Source: Lethocerus indicus
Taxonomy: Eukaryota > Arthropoda > Insecta > Hemiptera > Belostomatidae
DNA length: 64,000 bases
Direction: 5' to 3'
Assembly: GCA_019843655.1 (NCBI GenBank)
Contig: JACDQD010000105.1
Coordinates: 5,580,001-5,644,000, forward strand
Part shown: piece after piece, positions 32,084-45,414 of the stretch
How positions within the stretch are numbered: the stretch's first letter is position 1
Layout: every line of letters starts with the position of its first letter
Notes under the pieces: model-generated
What the model saw: only the letters and a program-made list of their open reading frames with translations
Databases searched by the model: none
Told to the model about the DNA's origin: nothing
Made by a program: the position numbers and the translations under genes

Positions 32084-33260
32084 ATGTTTAAGATCGTAAG
32101 TATTCAAGTATTCAACTTTCTTCCCAGTGAAAGTTTCTTTATACGTTCGTTTAGAATTCTGTTTCTACGTTTACCGTATTAAACAAAATTAGTTTAATTT
32201 ATATCGACTATTTAAAAAATATTTTTGAAAAAGTAGTTCCGCGGCTCGTTTAAATATAGATACACACGTTTGAACGACTCGGATATAAGATGAGTCGTTC
32301 GTTCATTTATTTTTCGGTAGGACAACGATAAACAACGTAACATATATAAATGCGAGTTTATTTACAGAATTTTATTCGAGCAAATTATAAAATAAACTCC
32401 CCTAAATTCCATTTTAAAAGAAAAAAATACGAGACGGTGAAATAAATTATAGTCGCCGCTTTTACGCGGTCCGATTTCCAGATCTTTGCGTGTGCCCTGG
32501 TGTGCCTGGCGGTGGCCCAGCAAGACGATGACGGTCAATACCATCCGGAGAAATACGAGGTACCATACCAAGGCGAGACCAACCAGCTGACACAGAGCTA
32601 CCAGCAGCCCGCATACAGACCACAACCCCAACCGGCCTACCGCCCCCAGCCCCAGCCCCAACCGCAGGCCTACCGCCCCAGCCCCAGCCCCAACCGCAGG
32701 CCTACCGTCCCCAGCCACAGAGTAACTACCAGAGCGACCCCAGGCAGGCCGCAATCCTCAGCGAAGAGAGGTACCTGTCCAACGACGGCAAGTTCGGCGC
32801 CGCCTACACCCAAGAGGACGGAGTAGAGTTCAAGGAAGAAGCCCAACCGGACGGTACCCGCGTGGGACAGTACAGCTGGGTGGACCCGTCCGGACAGAGG
32901 AGGACGGTCTCGTACACGGCGGGCAAACACGGCTTCCAGGCCTCGGGCGACCACCTGCCTCAGGGCCCCGCACCCCAGCCCCAACCCCAACAGCAGCCCC
33001 AGCCCCAATACCGGCCCCAGCCCCAGCCCCAGCCCCAATACCGGCCCCAGCCCCAGCCCCAGCCCCAGTACCAGCCCCAGCCCCAGTACCAGCCCCAGCC
33101 CCGACCCCAACCCCAACCCCAGTACAGGCCCCAGCAGCGCCAATACGAGGAACCGCAGCAAGAGTACGTCGACAACGGACCCGTCACTTTCCCAGAGGTC
33201 GCTCATCCCGACGTCTCCCAATCCTCAGCCACCGGCTACACAATCACCTCCTCCTTCTGA
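32084..33260 (+). CDS. RR-type cuticular protein with Pro-Gln repeats (frame broken)
   Basis: Secreted chitin-binding structural protein of the exoskeleton. Exon 1 (32084-32095, MFKI, donor ATC/GTAAGT) joins exon 2 (32482-33260); together they give a signal peptide, MFKIIFACALVCLAVAQ. A split inside the signal peptide is typical of this family. Next come YRPQPQP-type repeats and the Rebers-Riddiford (chitin_bind_4) region: QYSWVDPSGQRRTVSYTAGK then HGFQASGDHLPQ. A second PQ-rich repeat block and a short tail ending YTITSSF follow. Frame problem: the run at 32676-32679 has four C where the preceding repeat has five; read literally, translation runs off to a stop at 32826. With one more base the frame runs on to 33258. 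This is a sequencing error or a real frameshift; I infer the former slightly more likely. Confidence 0.88.
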
Positions 33261-33456
33261 GCCTATTCTTAGAGTTACCTGGCTCGACTGTGATCTCCGA
33301 TCCACTAGTTAGCCCTCTTATTTATGTCCCTTATGTGACTGTGATCGCAACTGCTCGCTCCCTCCTCTCCCCCCTCGCTTAGTCTGGTCGGCGAGGCACT
33401 CTGTTTTGTTTGTAGACTTTTTCTACCATTTTTAATTTAATTTTATACGCAAAAAG

Positions 33457-33462
33457 AATAAA
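33457..33462 (+). terminator. Polyadenylation signal of cuticular gene 1
   Basis: AATAAA 197 bp downstream of the TGA, after a pyrimidine-rich 3' UTR. Confidence 0.7.
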
Positions 33463-35971
33463 ATATTTCTGGCCGGACGTGGGATTTATATATCACCCTG
33501 AAAACAAAGTGATTTAATAATGGAGAGAAATAACTACGGATTGTAAAACTTCCTAGACCTAATTACTGCAAGTTTTAGCCTTCGAGAAATAAAAGGTCAA
33601 TCGAGTTGAAAGCTGGTACCTAATCCTTAAGGACTACTTGCTGAAACTATTAAATTGCAACTACTATTAAAAAATGATTATCGCCGCTTCTTCAGAAAAT
33701 ACTACTGTTTTGCCCTTGGTGTCACTATGAGAAATGATGATTCTCATTATCGATTTTGAGCTCGTCTTTTTGGAAAGAGACGTTCAATTTAGAATAACTA
33801 TTTCTCATATATTTAAGAGTAGAAATAGGTTCCGTCGTTGAAAGAAAGTTGTGGGAAAACGGAACCATTTGTTGTATATTTTTGGCAAATAAAAAAAAAC
33901 ACTAATGGGTAATTTTTCGGTTTTATATTTTTCTATGAATTTTTTTATGCAGACGCGATACCTTCAATTCTCGTTATCGTAGGAACTTGTACTGATTTGT
34001 GTTCTATTAAAGTTAAATTTTCTTTTCAAACTAAGAGGAAACCTTTTTAAATCTAAAAATCTGGGAACATCTGTTTCAAATGGGACTTCCTCTTCCTTCA
34101 CTAAATTTGAGAATGGGATAAGCGGCGTTTTTATGCGGCGTCCAAGTTCCCTTTTTTATTTTGAAACGTTCATTATCTGACCTTGAGTTTTACTTGTTGA
34201 GGTTTACTTTTCAAGTACGGTAACACTATATTTCGATTCCGGTATTGGATCGCTTATATATTAAAAGTGTGCAAGCTTGCTCCTACCCTGACGCATGGTC
34301 AATATAAAGCGTCTTTAACCGCAAACTGAGATAATGATGTCATCATCGCCGCTGTTACAGGGCGTGGTTAATCTTTCAGTTTTCTAACTTTTCCCACGCC
34401 CCTACCGCTTTAGTCATAACATTATATCGAGTGCATAAATTAGAGAAAAATAATCGTCGGCCTTCGAAGAAAATAAATCTTTTTTTACTCGGTCAATTCA
34501 GAAGTTTTGTCTTACACTCTAAGTGTAATCTGAACACAAAACCTGTTGAATATATATGACGTAGCTTATAGGATGGCCCGGAATATGTTCAACGGACAGC
34601 ATCGTAAATACTAAGTATGAGATCCACGGGTGCCGAACGACAAAGATTTGGATAAGACGAATTGATTAAAATTTCGTCACGTAATTCTGTCCCCCTGTCA
34701 TGGTTATAATGACTCGTTCCTAGTTTTTAAATAGTAAAAAACAGAAGATAAACAAATAAATATTAATCCTCTTAGTCAGTCCGTAACATTTTCAAGTATA
34801 TAATTTTAATGAAAGTACGTTGAATTGGGAATGTTAATAAGAATAATGAAAGTAAGGCTATTAATATTCAGAAATATTTATGATTTCGATATAGTTAAAG
34901 AATGGCTGTGGGGAAAGACTAATATACACATGTTTCGTATTATTATTAATTTATTAAACTACAATTCATATTCTGGCGATAATTTAAAACGGAGTGAACT
35001 GACTTCAGGGCGACAGGGAAATCGACAAGGTCTCCCAGTGGAGGCTGGGGTATTTTCAGCATTTCTGACCGATATTATAAAAAACACAAATGTTACTCTT
35101 CGTTACAGCTCCAATACACTTTTGCTTGGTGGTTTTGCAACAGTATTAGAGTTTTGAATGTGAAATCGATTTATAAATGATCACCTTTCCCACACTCTCA
35201 GTACTGATGACGAAGCCACGTTGGCACGCAAGTATTTTCTGTTTACGCGGTTTACGATTAAAGTTCACAATCTAAAAAAAAGACGTGTATCGTACATGTT
35301 TCGTAACTTTTGAAAAGATTATACGCGATTATGTTATTCGGCAATGGCCATCCTTTCTGAACTTTCGAGTGCCCCAACTGTCGTTTAACCGGTGGCGGTG
35401 TACGAACCGCGTTTATATTTGATCGAGTCGTGAGAAGTCGTCATTCCTACTGGAGGCGTTAGCCGTTCGCCGCTAGACAAAGGAGAGAAGGGCACTAGGA
35501 AGTGTAGCGCCTGGAGGTCAAGATCTTAGGCAAGGTCCTTGGGTGTGGTCCCCATCCGACATAACGGTGCCTCGAGGCCATCACTGTCTCTTTCTTATTG
35601 TGTCCGCATAGCGGATATTTCTTATTTCACCGGACCGGTTATCATCGGCTACTTGTAAAGCACCGAAAGTGGGGACGATAAACCCGAGAGGGGTGACCCG
35701 CCGCGGAACAAAATGTACGTACTTGGAGGTTCATAAGCAACCAGGAATAGGTCCTATAAATAGAGTTCTCGTAATTTTTATTACCATTTTCGGTATGTTC
35801 GCAATTTATATTTAGGAAGTAGAGTCAATCTGGAGTCAATCATTTAATCAACAAACGATCGAATGTCCCTCTGGGGTCTCTGTAATTCATTAAAGCTGAA
35901 AATGAGGGTATACGTTCTGGCATTTAAAGATATACGGTTTTTTTACATTTAAGTTAAATTAAATAAAAACG
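33463..35971. other. Spacer between convergent cuticular genes
   Basis: 2.5 kb without coding signal. A GC-rich stretch lies at about 35.36-35.72 kb. Both genes transcribe toward this spacer. Confidence 0.6.
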
Positions 35972-35977
35972 TTTATT
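35972..35977 (-). terminator. Polyadenylation signal of cuticular gene 2
   Basis: AATAAA on the minus strand (TTTATT on plus) 76 bp beyond the restored-frame stop at 36053. This supports that stop as the true gene end. Confidence 0.65.
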
Positions 35978-36052
35978 GAGTCCACAAGCGAGCGCAACAC
36001 ACATATATATTTACAGTCGAGATTTATCGTCGATAAGTACTAAAAGAGGTAT

Positions 36053-37236
36053 TTAACTTTTGTTGAAGGTATAGCTGAAACCGTCGGGCGACCTGTTGAG
36101 ACTGAGCTTGCCGGGAGGGTAGAACCTGTGAGGGGCGGGAGTAGTGGGCCTGTACTGGGGTTGGGGTTGGGGCCTATACTGCACTAAGGGGCTGGGGCTG
36201 GGGCTGGGGCTGGTACTGGGGCTGGGGCTGGGGTTGGTACTGCTGTTGGGGCTGGGGTTGGTACTGCTGTTGGGGCTGGGGCTGGTACTGGGGCTGGGGT
36301 TGGTACTGCTGTTGGGGCTGGGCCTGGTACTGCTGCTGGGGCCTGTACTCAGGTGACTGGTACCTCGGGTCGGGGGTGTACTGAGGCACTGAGGCGGGGC
36401 TCTGAGGCAGGTGGTCGCCCGAGGCCTGGAAGCCGTGTTTGCCCGCCGTGTACGAGACCGTCCTCCTCTGTCCGGACGGGTCCACCCAGCTGTACTGTCC
36501 CACGCGGGTACCGTCCGGTTGGGCTTCTTCCTTGAACTCTACTCCGTCCTCTTGGGTGTAAGACGCTCCGAACTTGCCGTCGTTGGACAAGTACCTCTGT
36601 TCGCTGAGAATGGCCGCCTGCCTGGGGTCGTTCTGATATTGGGCCCGTGTAGCTGAGGCTGCTAACGCCAAAAGGAAAACCTGAAAGTAACGCGAGGTTT
36701 ATATTTAATTCTATACATATATATAATTTTGTTAAGGTTTCCCCCCGAGACCGTTCGGTGGATCATACTAGGATCTACGAGGAAGTGATCAGGTGGGGGG
36801 GGGGGGGGGGGGGGGGTCGTGACTAAGGTCACTACCTTACGAGTTTAATTGTCTAAAAGGACCGGTTATCGTCTCACGGTACCAATGACGACTGTACCAA
36901 GGCTCAATCCTCCATTAAGTTCGCCCAATAAGAGACACGTAAAGTGGATACGGCGAATATGAATTTGAACTACGCAAATAAATCGGGGAAACGATTTGTA
37001 AGAAGATGATTACGAATTTTGGATGGAGTAGCACACAGTTTTCCTTCCTGCAGTCGGAGCACCTTCTTCGTTTAAATACTATCCAAAAGTAGCAGTTTAT
37101 GATAGAAACCGCATATGTCCTCGCATAAAGAGATGTACATGTTGTGGAAATTAAATTTGTTTAGGGAGATTTTAAACAGAATAATATTTTATAATCTAAC
37201 TAGTAGTGTTGGGTGTATACTTACAGTCCTGAACAT
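36053..37236 (-). CDS. RR-type cuticular protein, paralogue 2 (frame broken)
   Basis: Inverted paralogue of cuticular gene 1. Exon 1 is 37236-37225 (MFRT, donor ACT/GTAAGT). Exon 2 starts at 36680, completing a signal peptide MFRTVFLLALAASATRA. The mature part opens with NDPRQAAILSEQRYLSNDGK, then the same RR chitin-binding region as gene 1 (QYSWVDPSGQRRTVSYTAGK). It continues into Gln-Pro repeats of the QYQPQP type. The literal frame hits TAG at 36174. Shifting one base at the C run (G run on plus, 36188-36191) restores a frame that continues QYRPQ repeats and ends in DGFSYTFNKS with TAA at 36053, a terminus I would expect for such proteins. So there is one extra base (or two missing) in this run. 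A sequence error or a real lesion are both possible. Confidence 0.88.
36795..36816. repeat. G22 homopolymer in intron of cuticular gene 2
   Basis: An uninterrupted run of about 22 G on plus, in the 544-bp intron of the minus-strand gene, so the transcript has poly-C. The length is likely imprecise. Confidence 0.85.
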
Positions 37237-37280
37237 GTTGGTGGGCTTAGTTGTTTATGTTGCGGAGTGGACACTGCTCG

Positions 37281-37318
37281 ACTGACGGAGTGTGCGGTGC
37301 GGGACGGCCGCTTATATA
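37281..37318 (-). promoter_or_regulatory. Core promoter of cuticular gene 2
   Basis: On minus, TATATAAG (37318-37311) is followed by the arthropod initiator TCAGT (37285-37281), with spacing of about 35 bp from the first T of the TATA box to the presumed start A at 37283. The start codon lies 47 bp further on. Confidence 0.8.
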
Positions 37319-40029
<2,711 letters not shown>

Positions 40030-40078
40030 CGGACTGCTCTTTGAGCGCACTTCTGGTGGGATTGATGCGGTGATAATG
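40030..40078 (-). CDS. Possible 49-bp microexon
   Basis: A long pyrimidine tract on minus leads into an AG acceptor. It is followed by HYHRINPTRSALKEQS and a donor CCG/GTATGTT. The splice signals are good and the peptide is balanced, but the exon is short and other frames are also open. It could belong to the same minus-strand transcription unit as the 30.8-kb exon; this is not shown. Confidence 0.2.
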
Positions 40079-40336
40079 CTGGTGCACAACACAAGATTAA
40101 GCGGGAGAAGGGAGGCGGAAAATTACACGAGGCATTCTTTTTTTTCTGACCTTCTTGCGCGGACTTCAAGAGGAAATAATTAGACGATGTGCGGGTAAAT
40201 TTGTGACAGATGCGTGGGGAAAATCAAAGCTCACAATTGAAACAAGCCGTCTATCGTGGAATACGGGTAACGACCTAATCAAATCGAAGATATTTTAATA
40301 AAAAAATTTAAAATAATATTATGGTCCTTGCAATCT

Positions 40337-40453
40337 TCTGTCTCCACTCGCTGGGCATCATATATGCTCGCCATCTTTCAACTTCCATCAGTAGATTGGT
40401 GGGTCCAATCACAAGAACCAAGGTATTCCAAACCCTCGCCACCAAACGGGCCT
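40337..40453. mobile_element. Degenerate copy of dispersed element (copy 2)
   Basis: The left part CTGTCTCCACTCGCTGG and GCTCGCCATC match the family in plus orientation. The right part GGTATTCCAAACCCTCGCC matches the family's start in reverse complement. This repeats the inverted layout of copy 1, but it is much decayed. Confidence 0.4.
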
Positions 40454-43400
40454 CCCAAGTTAAAATAATATCAATTAAGAATACGAATGTCAATCCCACT
40501 TACCAATGTCGGATTTCCATAACATTTAATTAGAATATCTCCTATAATTCTTCAAATGCTACGCTTTCGAAATGATACACAGTAAAAAATATTTTGGATT
40601 GTACGTTACGATCATCCACTCGCTGATGTAGGTTCACTGTCGTCCTTTTCCATGCTATGCACAGGCAAATATTATTTGGTCGCAACGTGTTGACCGAAGC
40701 AAGATTGAAGGATACAGTCCAATGAAAACAGAATATTTGGTCTGTTTTTTGAAATTGAGTAAAAATACCACTTCGCAGTATTACTGACGGCACGCAAATG
40801 ACTATAATAAGAAACCTAAAATGGAGACAATCGTGCCATGGATTTCGTGGAGTGAAATTGATAAAAATTGGTTCGTGTACACGGTTCAATTAAAAGAGAT
40901 ATACTTTTACGAAAGTCGGTAGTGGTATTCATTTTTTATAAATTTTAGAAATTGTCTAAAGGAATACATCACAGAACAACGAGTCAAACTAACACGAACC
41001 TATCGGCAAGTATGATTGCGGACAGAACAGAACTAACTGGTATTTAAAGATAACCAATTGTCAGATGTTGGAGCCCAGTTTCCCCCCTAGTTTCGCGAGC
41101 AAAGAGTCGGGTTGCACAAGGGGCGGCTTGGTTGTGGAGGTGACGCGTGCCTTCTTCCAGGGAATGCGCTCCGCCCATCGATTTTCCCTGTCAGCTCCTC
41201 CATAAGGCGATTGACCCAGAGCTGCACCTGCACGCTACAACTGCGCCGGCAGTGGCCAAGCGGTCGAGCAATTACAGTGGAGGGATACTTCTTCTCGTTC
41301 AAACACAAATTGCGTTTGTTCCTACATGTCGTAACGCCGGTGGGCTCCAGCCGCCTCAGCAAGATTGTTGGAACAACAAAGGAACAGGGGATTGTGCAAT
41401 TTTTAAATAAAGTGCCTCCAATTTTACGAAAATCACTTTAACACTAACGCCGCATTGTATTAATAACGGAACACTACGGACGGTGGGAAGTCGGAACCGA
41501 AAGGAAAATCTTTCGGGTAAAAACCTTATACGAAAGCAAAGTTTTATCCAGTCACATGGCAAAAGAATCTATTAGAATGACAAATGTGGAGTGATAAATA
41601 ATAAATGTTTTATATTTGTGTATACACCTACACATACACGAACCTGTGTACAGTTTATTGTCATAGCAAAAGCGATACGATATTATTATATTAAGGCTGA
41701 GGATGTTACTTTCGAGCGTCAGTTATCGGCCCTCATTATTAAAGTCCCGAAGAAAATATACTTTATAATTATATACGGCAAGTGTTGCCGTTTTGAACAG
41801 AAAAACACACTATAATAAATAAGTTAAAAGATAACGAACACGTAACTCAAAGTACTTTGTTTATATCAGCTAGCGACTGAATTTCATCAAAATGAGCCGA
41901 CCGAATATTTGAGGAGATTTCACAACCGCGTCGTTAAGAAACAATATAATGTTCACTTCTCGTGGCACAAGCGTGTTTTCCGAGAATTGGTCCGGATTTA
42001 ATTATTTTTTATTACTTTACGGTTTTATAGCCAACCGGTCAGCGTTTTAGAGAGAGGCCGATTTCGCCTGTCGCGTTGGCCAACGCAAGGGTGAAATCAA
42101 ATTGCTGTGCGGCGGGAAACGCTTAACAGTTGCTAGACAACCTTGTTGTTTACTCGTGAAATTAGTTCACAGTTACGCCTATCGTCTTATGCTAGTATCG
42201 GACCGAATCGGATGAAAATTCCTCGTGCAAATATGTCAAAACGCATCATAAACGTATAAACCTGGGACTTGAAATTTAGTTTTCGAACGGGTCTTGAGTT
42301 TTCAAGACCGGTTTGAAATTGGACAGGATTTCAGCTTAATCGAGAACGGGAGGCGCGGGTCGCAAGAGGCGTCCGCATTGACGAAAGGGGGTCAATACAT
42401 CGCGGGCACAACCGGCGGGCCGTTGCCAACCGGGCAAGCGCAATTCCAAAAATCGTAGTCACCGCCAAGCAATTACAGGCTGACTTCCAAGTGTAGAAAC
42501 GGCATTGCGATCGAGGCAATTGTAATTGGGAGGCCGATACATCACTGATAGAGACAGATATGGACCCTCGTCAGCTTTCTGATCCGGCGCCGTTATCGAA
42601 AGCGGGCCAAACAGTTACCAGGAGTGGTAACTTACTCTTCCCTGGAATAAAAGCCAGAATAGTTTTGGCTTGTTTTAAAACGTTAAACAAGTTATTAAGA
42701 AATACATTTTTTAAGGATATACTTAAAAGGAGTCAGAGGAATTTACTTAATGTATATTTAATGGAAAATGATAATATCAATGACGTATATTCGATTGAAG
42801 GTTAATATTTTTTTCACTCGACTAGATTTTATCCAGAAGATGAATGAATTTGCCTTCTGTAATTTGTATGAATTGATTTGATGATTTGAATGAATTTCTA
42901 GATGTGTTTATAAATTCCAGGCTGTTATTTATAATAACCGAGCCGGTCGTAACGCTTTGTCCGACCGTGAAGCTCAGGGAATGGTCCAATCGATGGAGCA
43001 ACATCCGTTAATGAGATGCCCAGATGCGGGCGTTTGCAAACCGCGTGCCGGCGGCTCGTTCGCGAATTTAGCACCCGAGCGACGATTAGCCCACTGTTCG
43101 GCCAATTGGCGAAAACCGCCAACACCAAATAACGCAACGCAATAACAAAATCTGCCACCGTTCCGGCTTATCGGGGGATCGGAAGAGACCAGTTTTCTAG
43201 CCGCCTGCCATACACGAGCCACGCTTTGTATATCGCAGGCGTGTTTTCGCACGGATGCGGCGAGTACACAAGTATTTTTGTATATTTCGCCATAATCGCT
43301 ATTATCGATGAAACGCTTCGTTCGTGTTAATTCAAAACTTAATAGCTTGTGAACTAAATCTCGCGAAAATGCATTATTCGTACTTAGCGGTAAAATTAGC

Positions 43401-44395
43401 ACAAATGATAGTTTAGTACGAACTGTACAAATTTTTGTATTTACGACAATACCTGGAGTATACGGGTTCGAAGGTAGAATCTCGATATTTGCAGTCGAAT
43501 TTCCATTAGATTATTGCGGATGATTTTTTTCGATTGAGAAAAGAGTATTGAACATTTTTGTCCGCGTGTTCCCGCAATATAACCGTTCTTATCTTATTGC
43601 CTGTGCCCCTCTGTGGTCTGTAGAGGGATGTAACGGTTCAGTGATAGTGCTAATGCGATACGTCAACGGACAGCGTAATTATCACGTTACATTATCTCCG
43701 GAATTCCCCCTTATCTCGGCATAACATTTTCCGGATATCCGGATATTATATTTTTTATGGTTCGTTCAGGTATCAGGTGAACGGTATAGAGTGAACGGTA
43801 AAGAAAGAGATAAATGTAAAGGCATGACAAGAATATTTTATTGGGACATCAACATAACTCCACAATTCGGTGAAGAACAGGGTTCATTGTTGAACTAATA
43901 ATTTATATATGGCCTAAAATCGTCAACACTCTTGAAATTGTAAAACGTTATTTAAGCAAGCGTTCTGCCTTTAAACCAACGTTTACAAGCGTTGCTTGGA
44001 TGGAATAGGTTTCAGGCGGCGTCTAATTGAATCGAGTTAACCGATCTCTGGCCTTCGCTCGGTCTGGACAGTTTCAAAAATAGAAAGAGAATGCGTGGAT
44101 TGAAATGTAAAATTCGTACGTCCGGTTCGGCAAACCTCACTTTCGGAGAATTGGACCGCTCCCGATTTATGAAACTTGTCGCTGAATGAAGCTGAAGGTG
44201 AATGACAATGGCGCTCTTTTATTAGGTTAAATGAATAATTAAATACTACATTTCTGTTTGTTAATCTCTAGTTGTAATCAATATTACGTAAGAATTATTA
44301 ATTAGGCAGCTCAATGAGAGTACTATGTACGCCGCGATTTAAAATTTCCGTTATTTGTAAAGCGATGTTATTATCAATAAATATAAGGTAGATTT
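40454..44395. other. Gene-free, CpG-rich DNA
   Basis: GC-rich islands at about 41.08-41.35, 42.03-42.16, 42.33-42.56 and 42.94-43.25 kb alternate with AT-rich DNA. Open frames inside them show no recognisable protein. They could be enhancers or unmethylated regulatory DNA. Confidence 0.4.
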
Positions 44396-44590
44396 TCTGT
44401 GTTGCTGTATCCTCTCGCTGGTTTGGTCTTTTGCTAGACTGATTTCGGCTGCTCGCCACCTTCAGTTGCGGCCTTCTCACTTTGGCACTTTGGATGTTAT
44501 TTGATGTTATTTGAACGTTGTCAAAACCAACAACTGTTAGGTTTTGACTTCCAAATATATGACACGAAACTTATCGTATTGCGTATTTAC
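44396..44590 (+). mobile_element. Dispersed element, 3' truncated-start copy (copy 3)
   Basis: Begins CTCTCGCTGGTTTGGTC within TGCTGTATCC..., passes the family signature GATTTCGGCTGCTCGCC, then CTTTGGCACTTTGGATG. It ends in GACTTCCAAATATATGACA, a 3' end shared with copy 6 at 60.3 kb. Internal sequence present in copies 4 and 6 is missing here. Confidence 0.65.
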
Positions 44591-44611
44591 GATGATAAAA
44601 GTTTTCCTGTT

Positions 44612-45414
44612 GATCCAAAATTTATTGAAAAAAGTTTATTTTTAGTAATTTAGTTAATCGGTGCAAGTGCACTCAACGAACTTTAGTTAAGTACATTTCC
44701 GCACCACCCTCAGGGGGCGCTAGTTTATCGGTGCAAGTGCACTCAACGAACTTTAGTTAAGTACATTTCCGCACCACCCTCAGGGGGCGCTAGTTTCTCG
44801 GTGCAAGTGTACTCAACGAACTTTAGTTAAGTACATTTCCGCACCACCCTCAAGGGGCGCTAGTTTCTCGGTGCAAGTGTACTCAACGAACTTTAGTTAT
44901 ACATTTCCGCACCACCCTCAGGGGCGCTAGTTTATCGGTGCAAGTGCACTCAACGAACTTTAGTTAAGTACATTTCCGCACCACCCTCAGGGGGCGCTAG
45001 TTTCTCGGTGCAAGTGTACTCAACGAACTTTAGTTAAGTACATTTCCGCACCACCCTCAGGGGGCGCTAGTTTCTCGGTGCAAGTGTACTCAACGAACTT
45101 TAGTTAAGTACATTTCCGCACCACCCTCAGGGGGCGCTAGTTTATCGGTGCAAGTGCACTCAACGAACTTTAGTTAAGTACATTTCCGCACCACCCTCAG
45201 GGGGGCGCTAGTTTATCGGTGCAAGTGTACTCAACGAACTTTAGTTAAGTACATTTCCGCACCACCCTCAGGGGGCGCTAGTTTCTCGGTGCAAGTGCAC
45301 TCAACGAACTTTAGTTAAGTACATTTCCGCACCACCCTCAGGGGGCGCTAGTTTCAGTGCACATTGCACCTTAACTAGTTTACTAAAAATAAACTTTTTC
45401 AATACATTTTGATC
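44612..45414. mobile_element. TIR element built around a tandem array
   Basis: About 50-bp terminal inverted repeats flank the array: left from 44612 (GATCCAAAATTTATTG...), right ending 45414 (...CAATACATTTTGATC). Roughly 45 of 50 positions match. The inner ends both reach GGTGCA, the start of the repeat unit. No transposase is encoded, so this would be a non-autonomous element whose body is almost entirely satellite. No clear target duplication was found. Confidence 0.6.
44658..45355 (+). repeat. 70-bp tandem array, 10 copies
   Basis: Units begin TCGGTGCAAGTG at 44658, 44728, 44798, 44868, 44935, 45005, 45075, 45145, 45216 and 45286. Spacing is 70 bp except one 67-bp and one 71-bp unit. Copies differ at very few sites (TTAT/TTCT, GTGCAC/GTGTAC). 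Each carries CCCTCAGGGGGCGCTAG or a one-base variant. The near identity means recent amplification or ongoing homogenisation. Confidence 0.97.

Noticed and set aside
32362..33221. Long minus-strand frames of Gly-Leu or Trp-Gly repeats across cuticular gene 1
   Set aside because: They are antisense shadows of the Pro-Gln repeats; the plus strand has promoter, signal peptide, RR domain and polyadenylation signal.
36144..36656. Plus-strand Gly-Leu-rich frames across cuticular gene 2
   Set aside because: Antisense shadow of the minus-strand gene.
40542..40889. 115-codon minus ORF considered as a transposase remnant
   Set aside because: No DDE/DDD motif or recognisable transposase signature, and no terminal repeats seen.
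43440..43500. tRNA B-box-like GGTTCGA matches
   Set aside because: No matching A box or cloverleaf arms around this or the similar matches near 45.55 and 46.2 kb.
44658..45355. CRISPR array
   Set aside because: The whole 70-bp unit is repeated with no variable spacers, and the window is eukaryotic.
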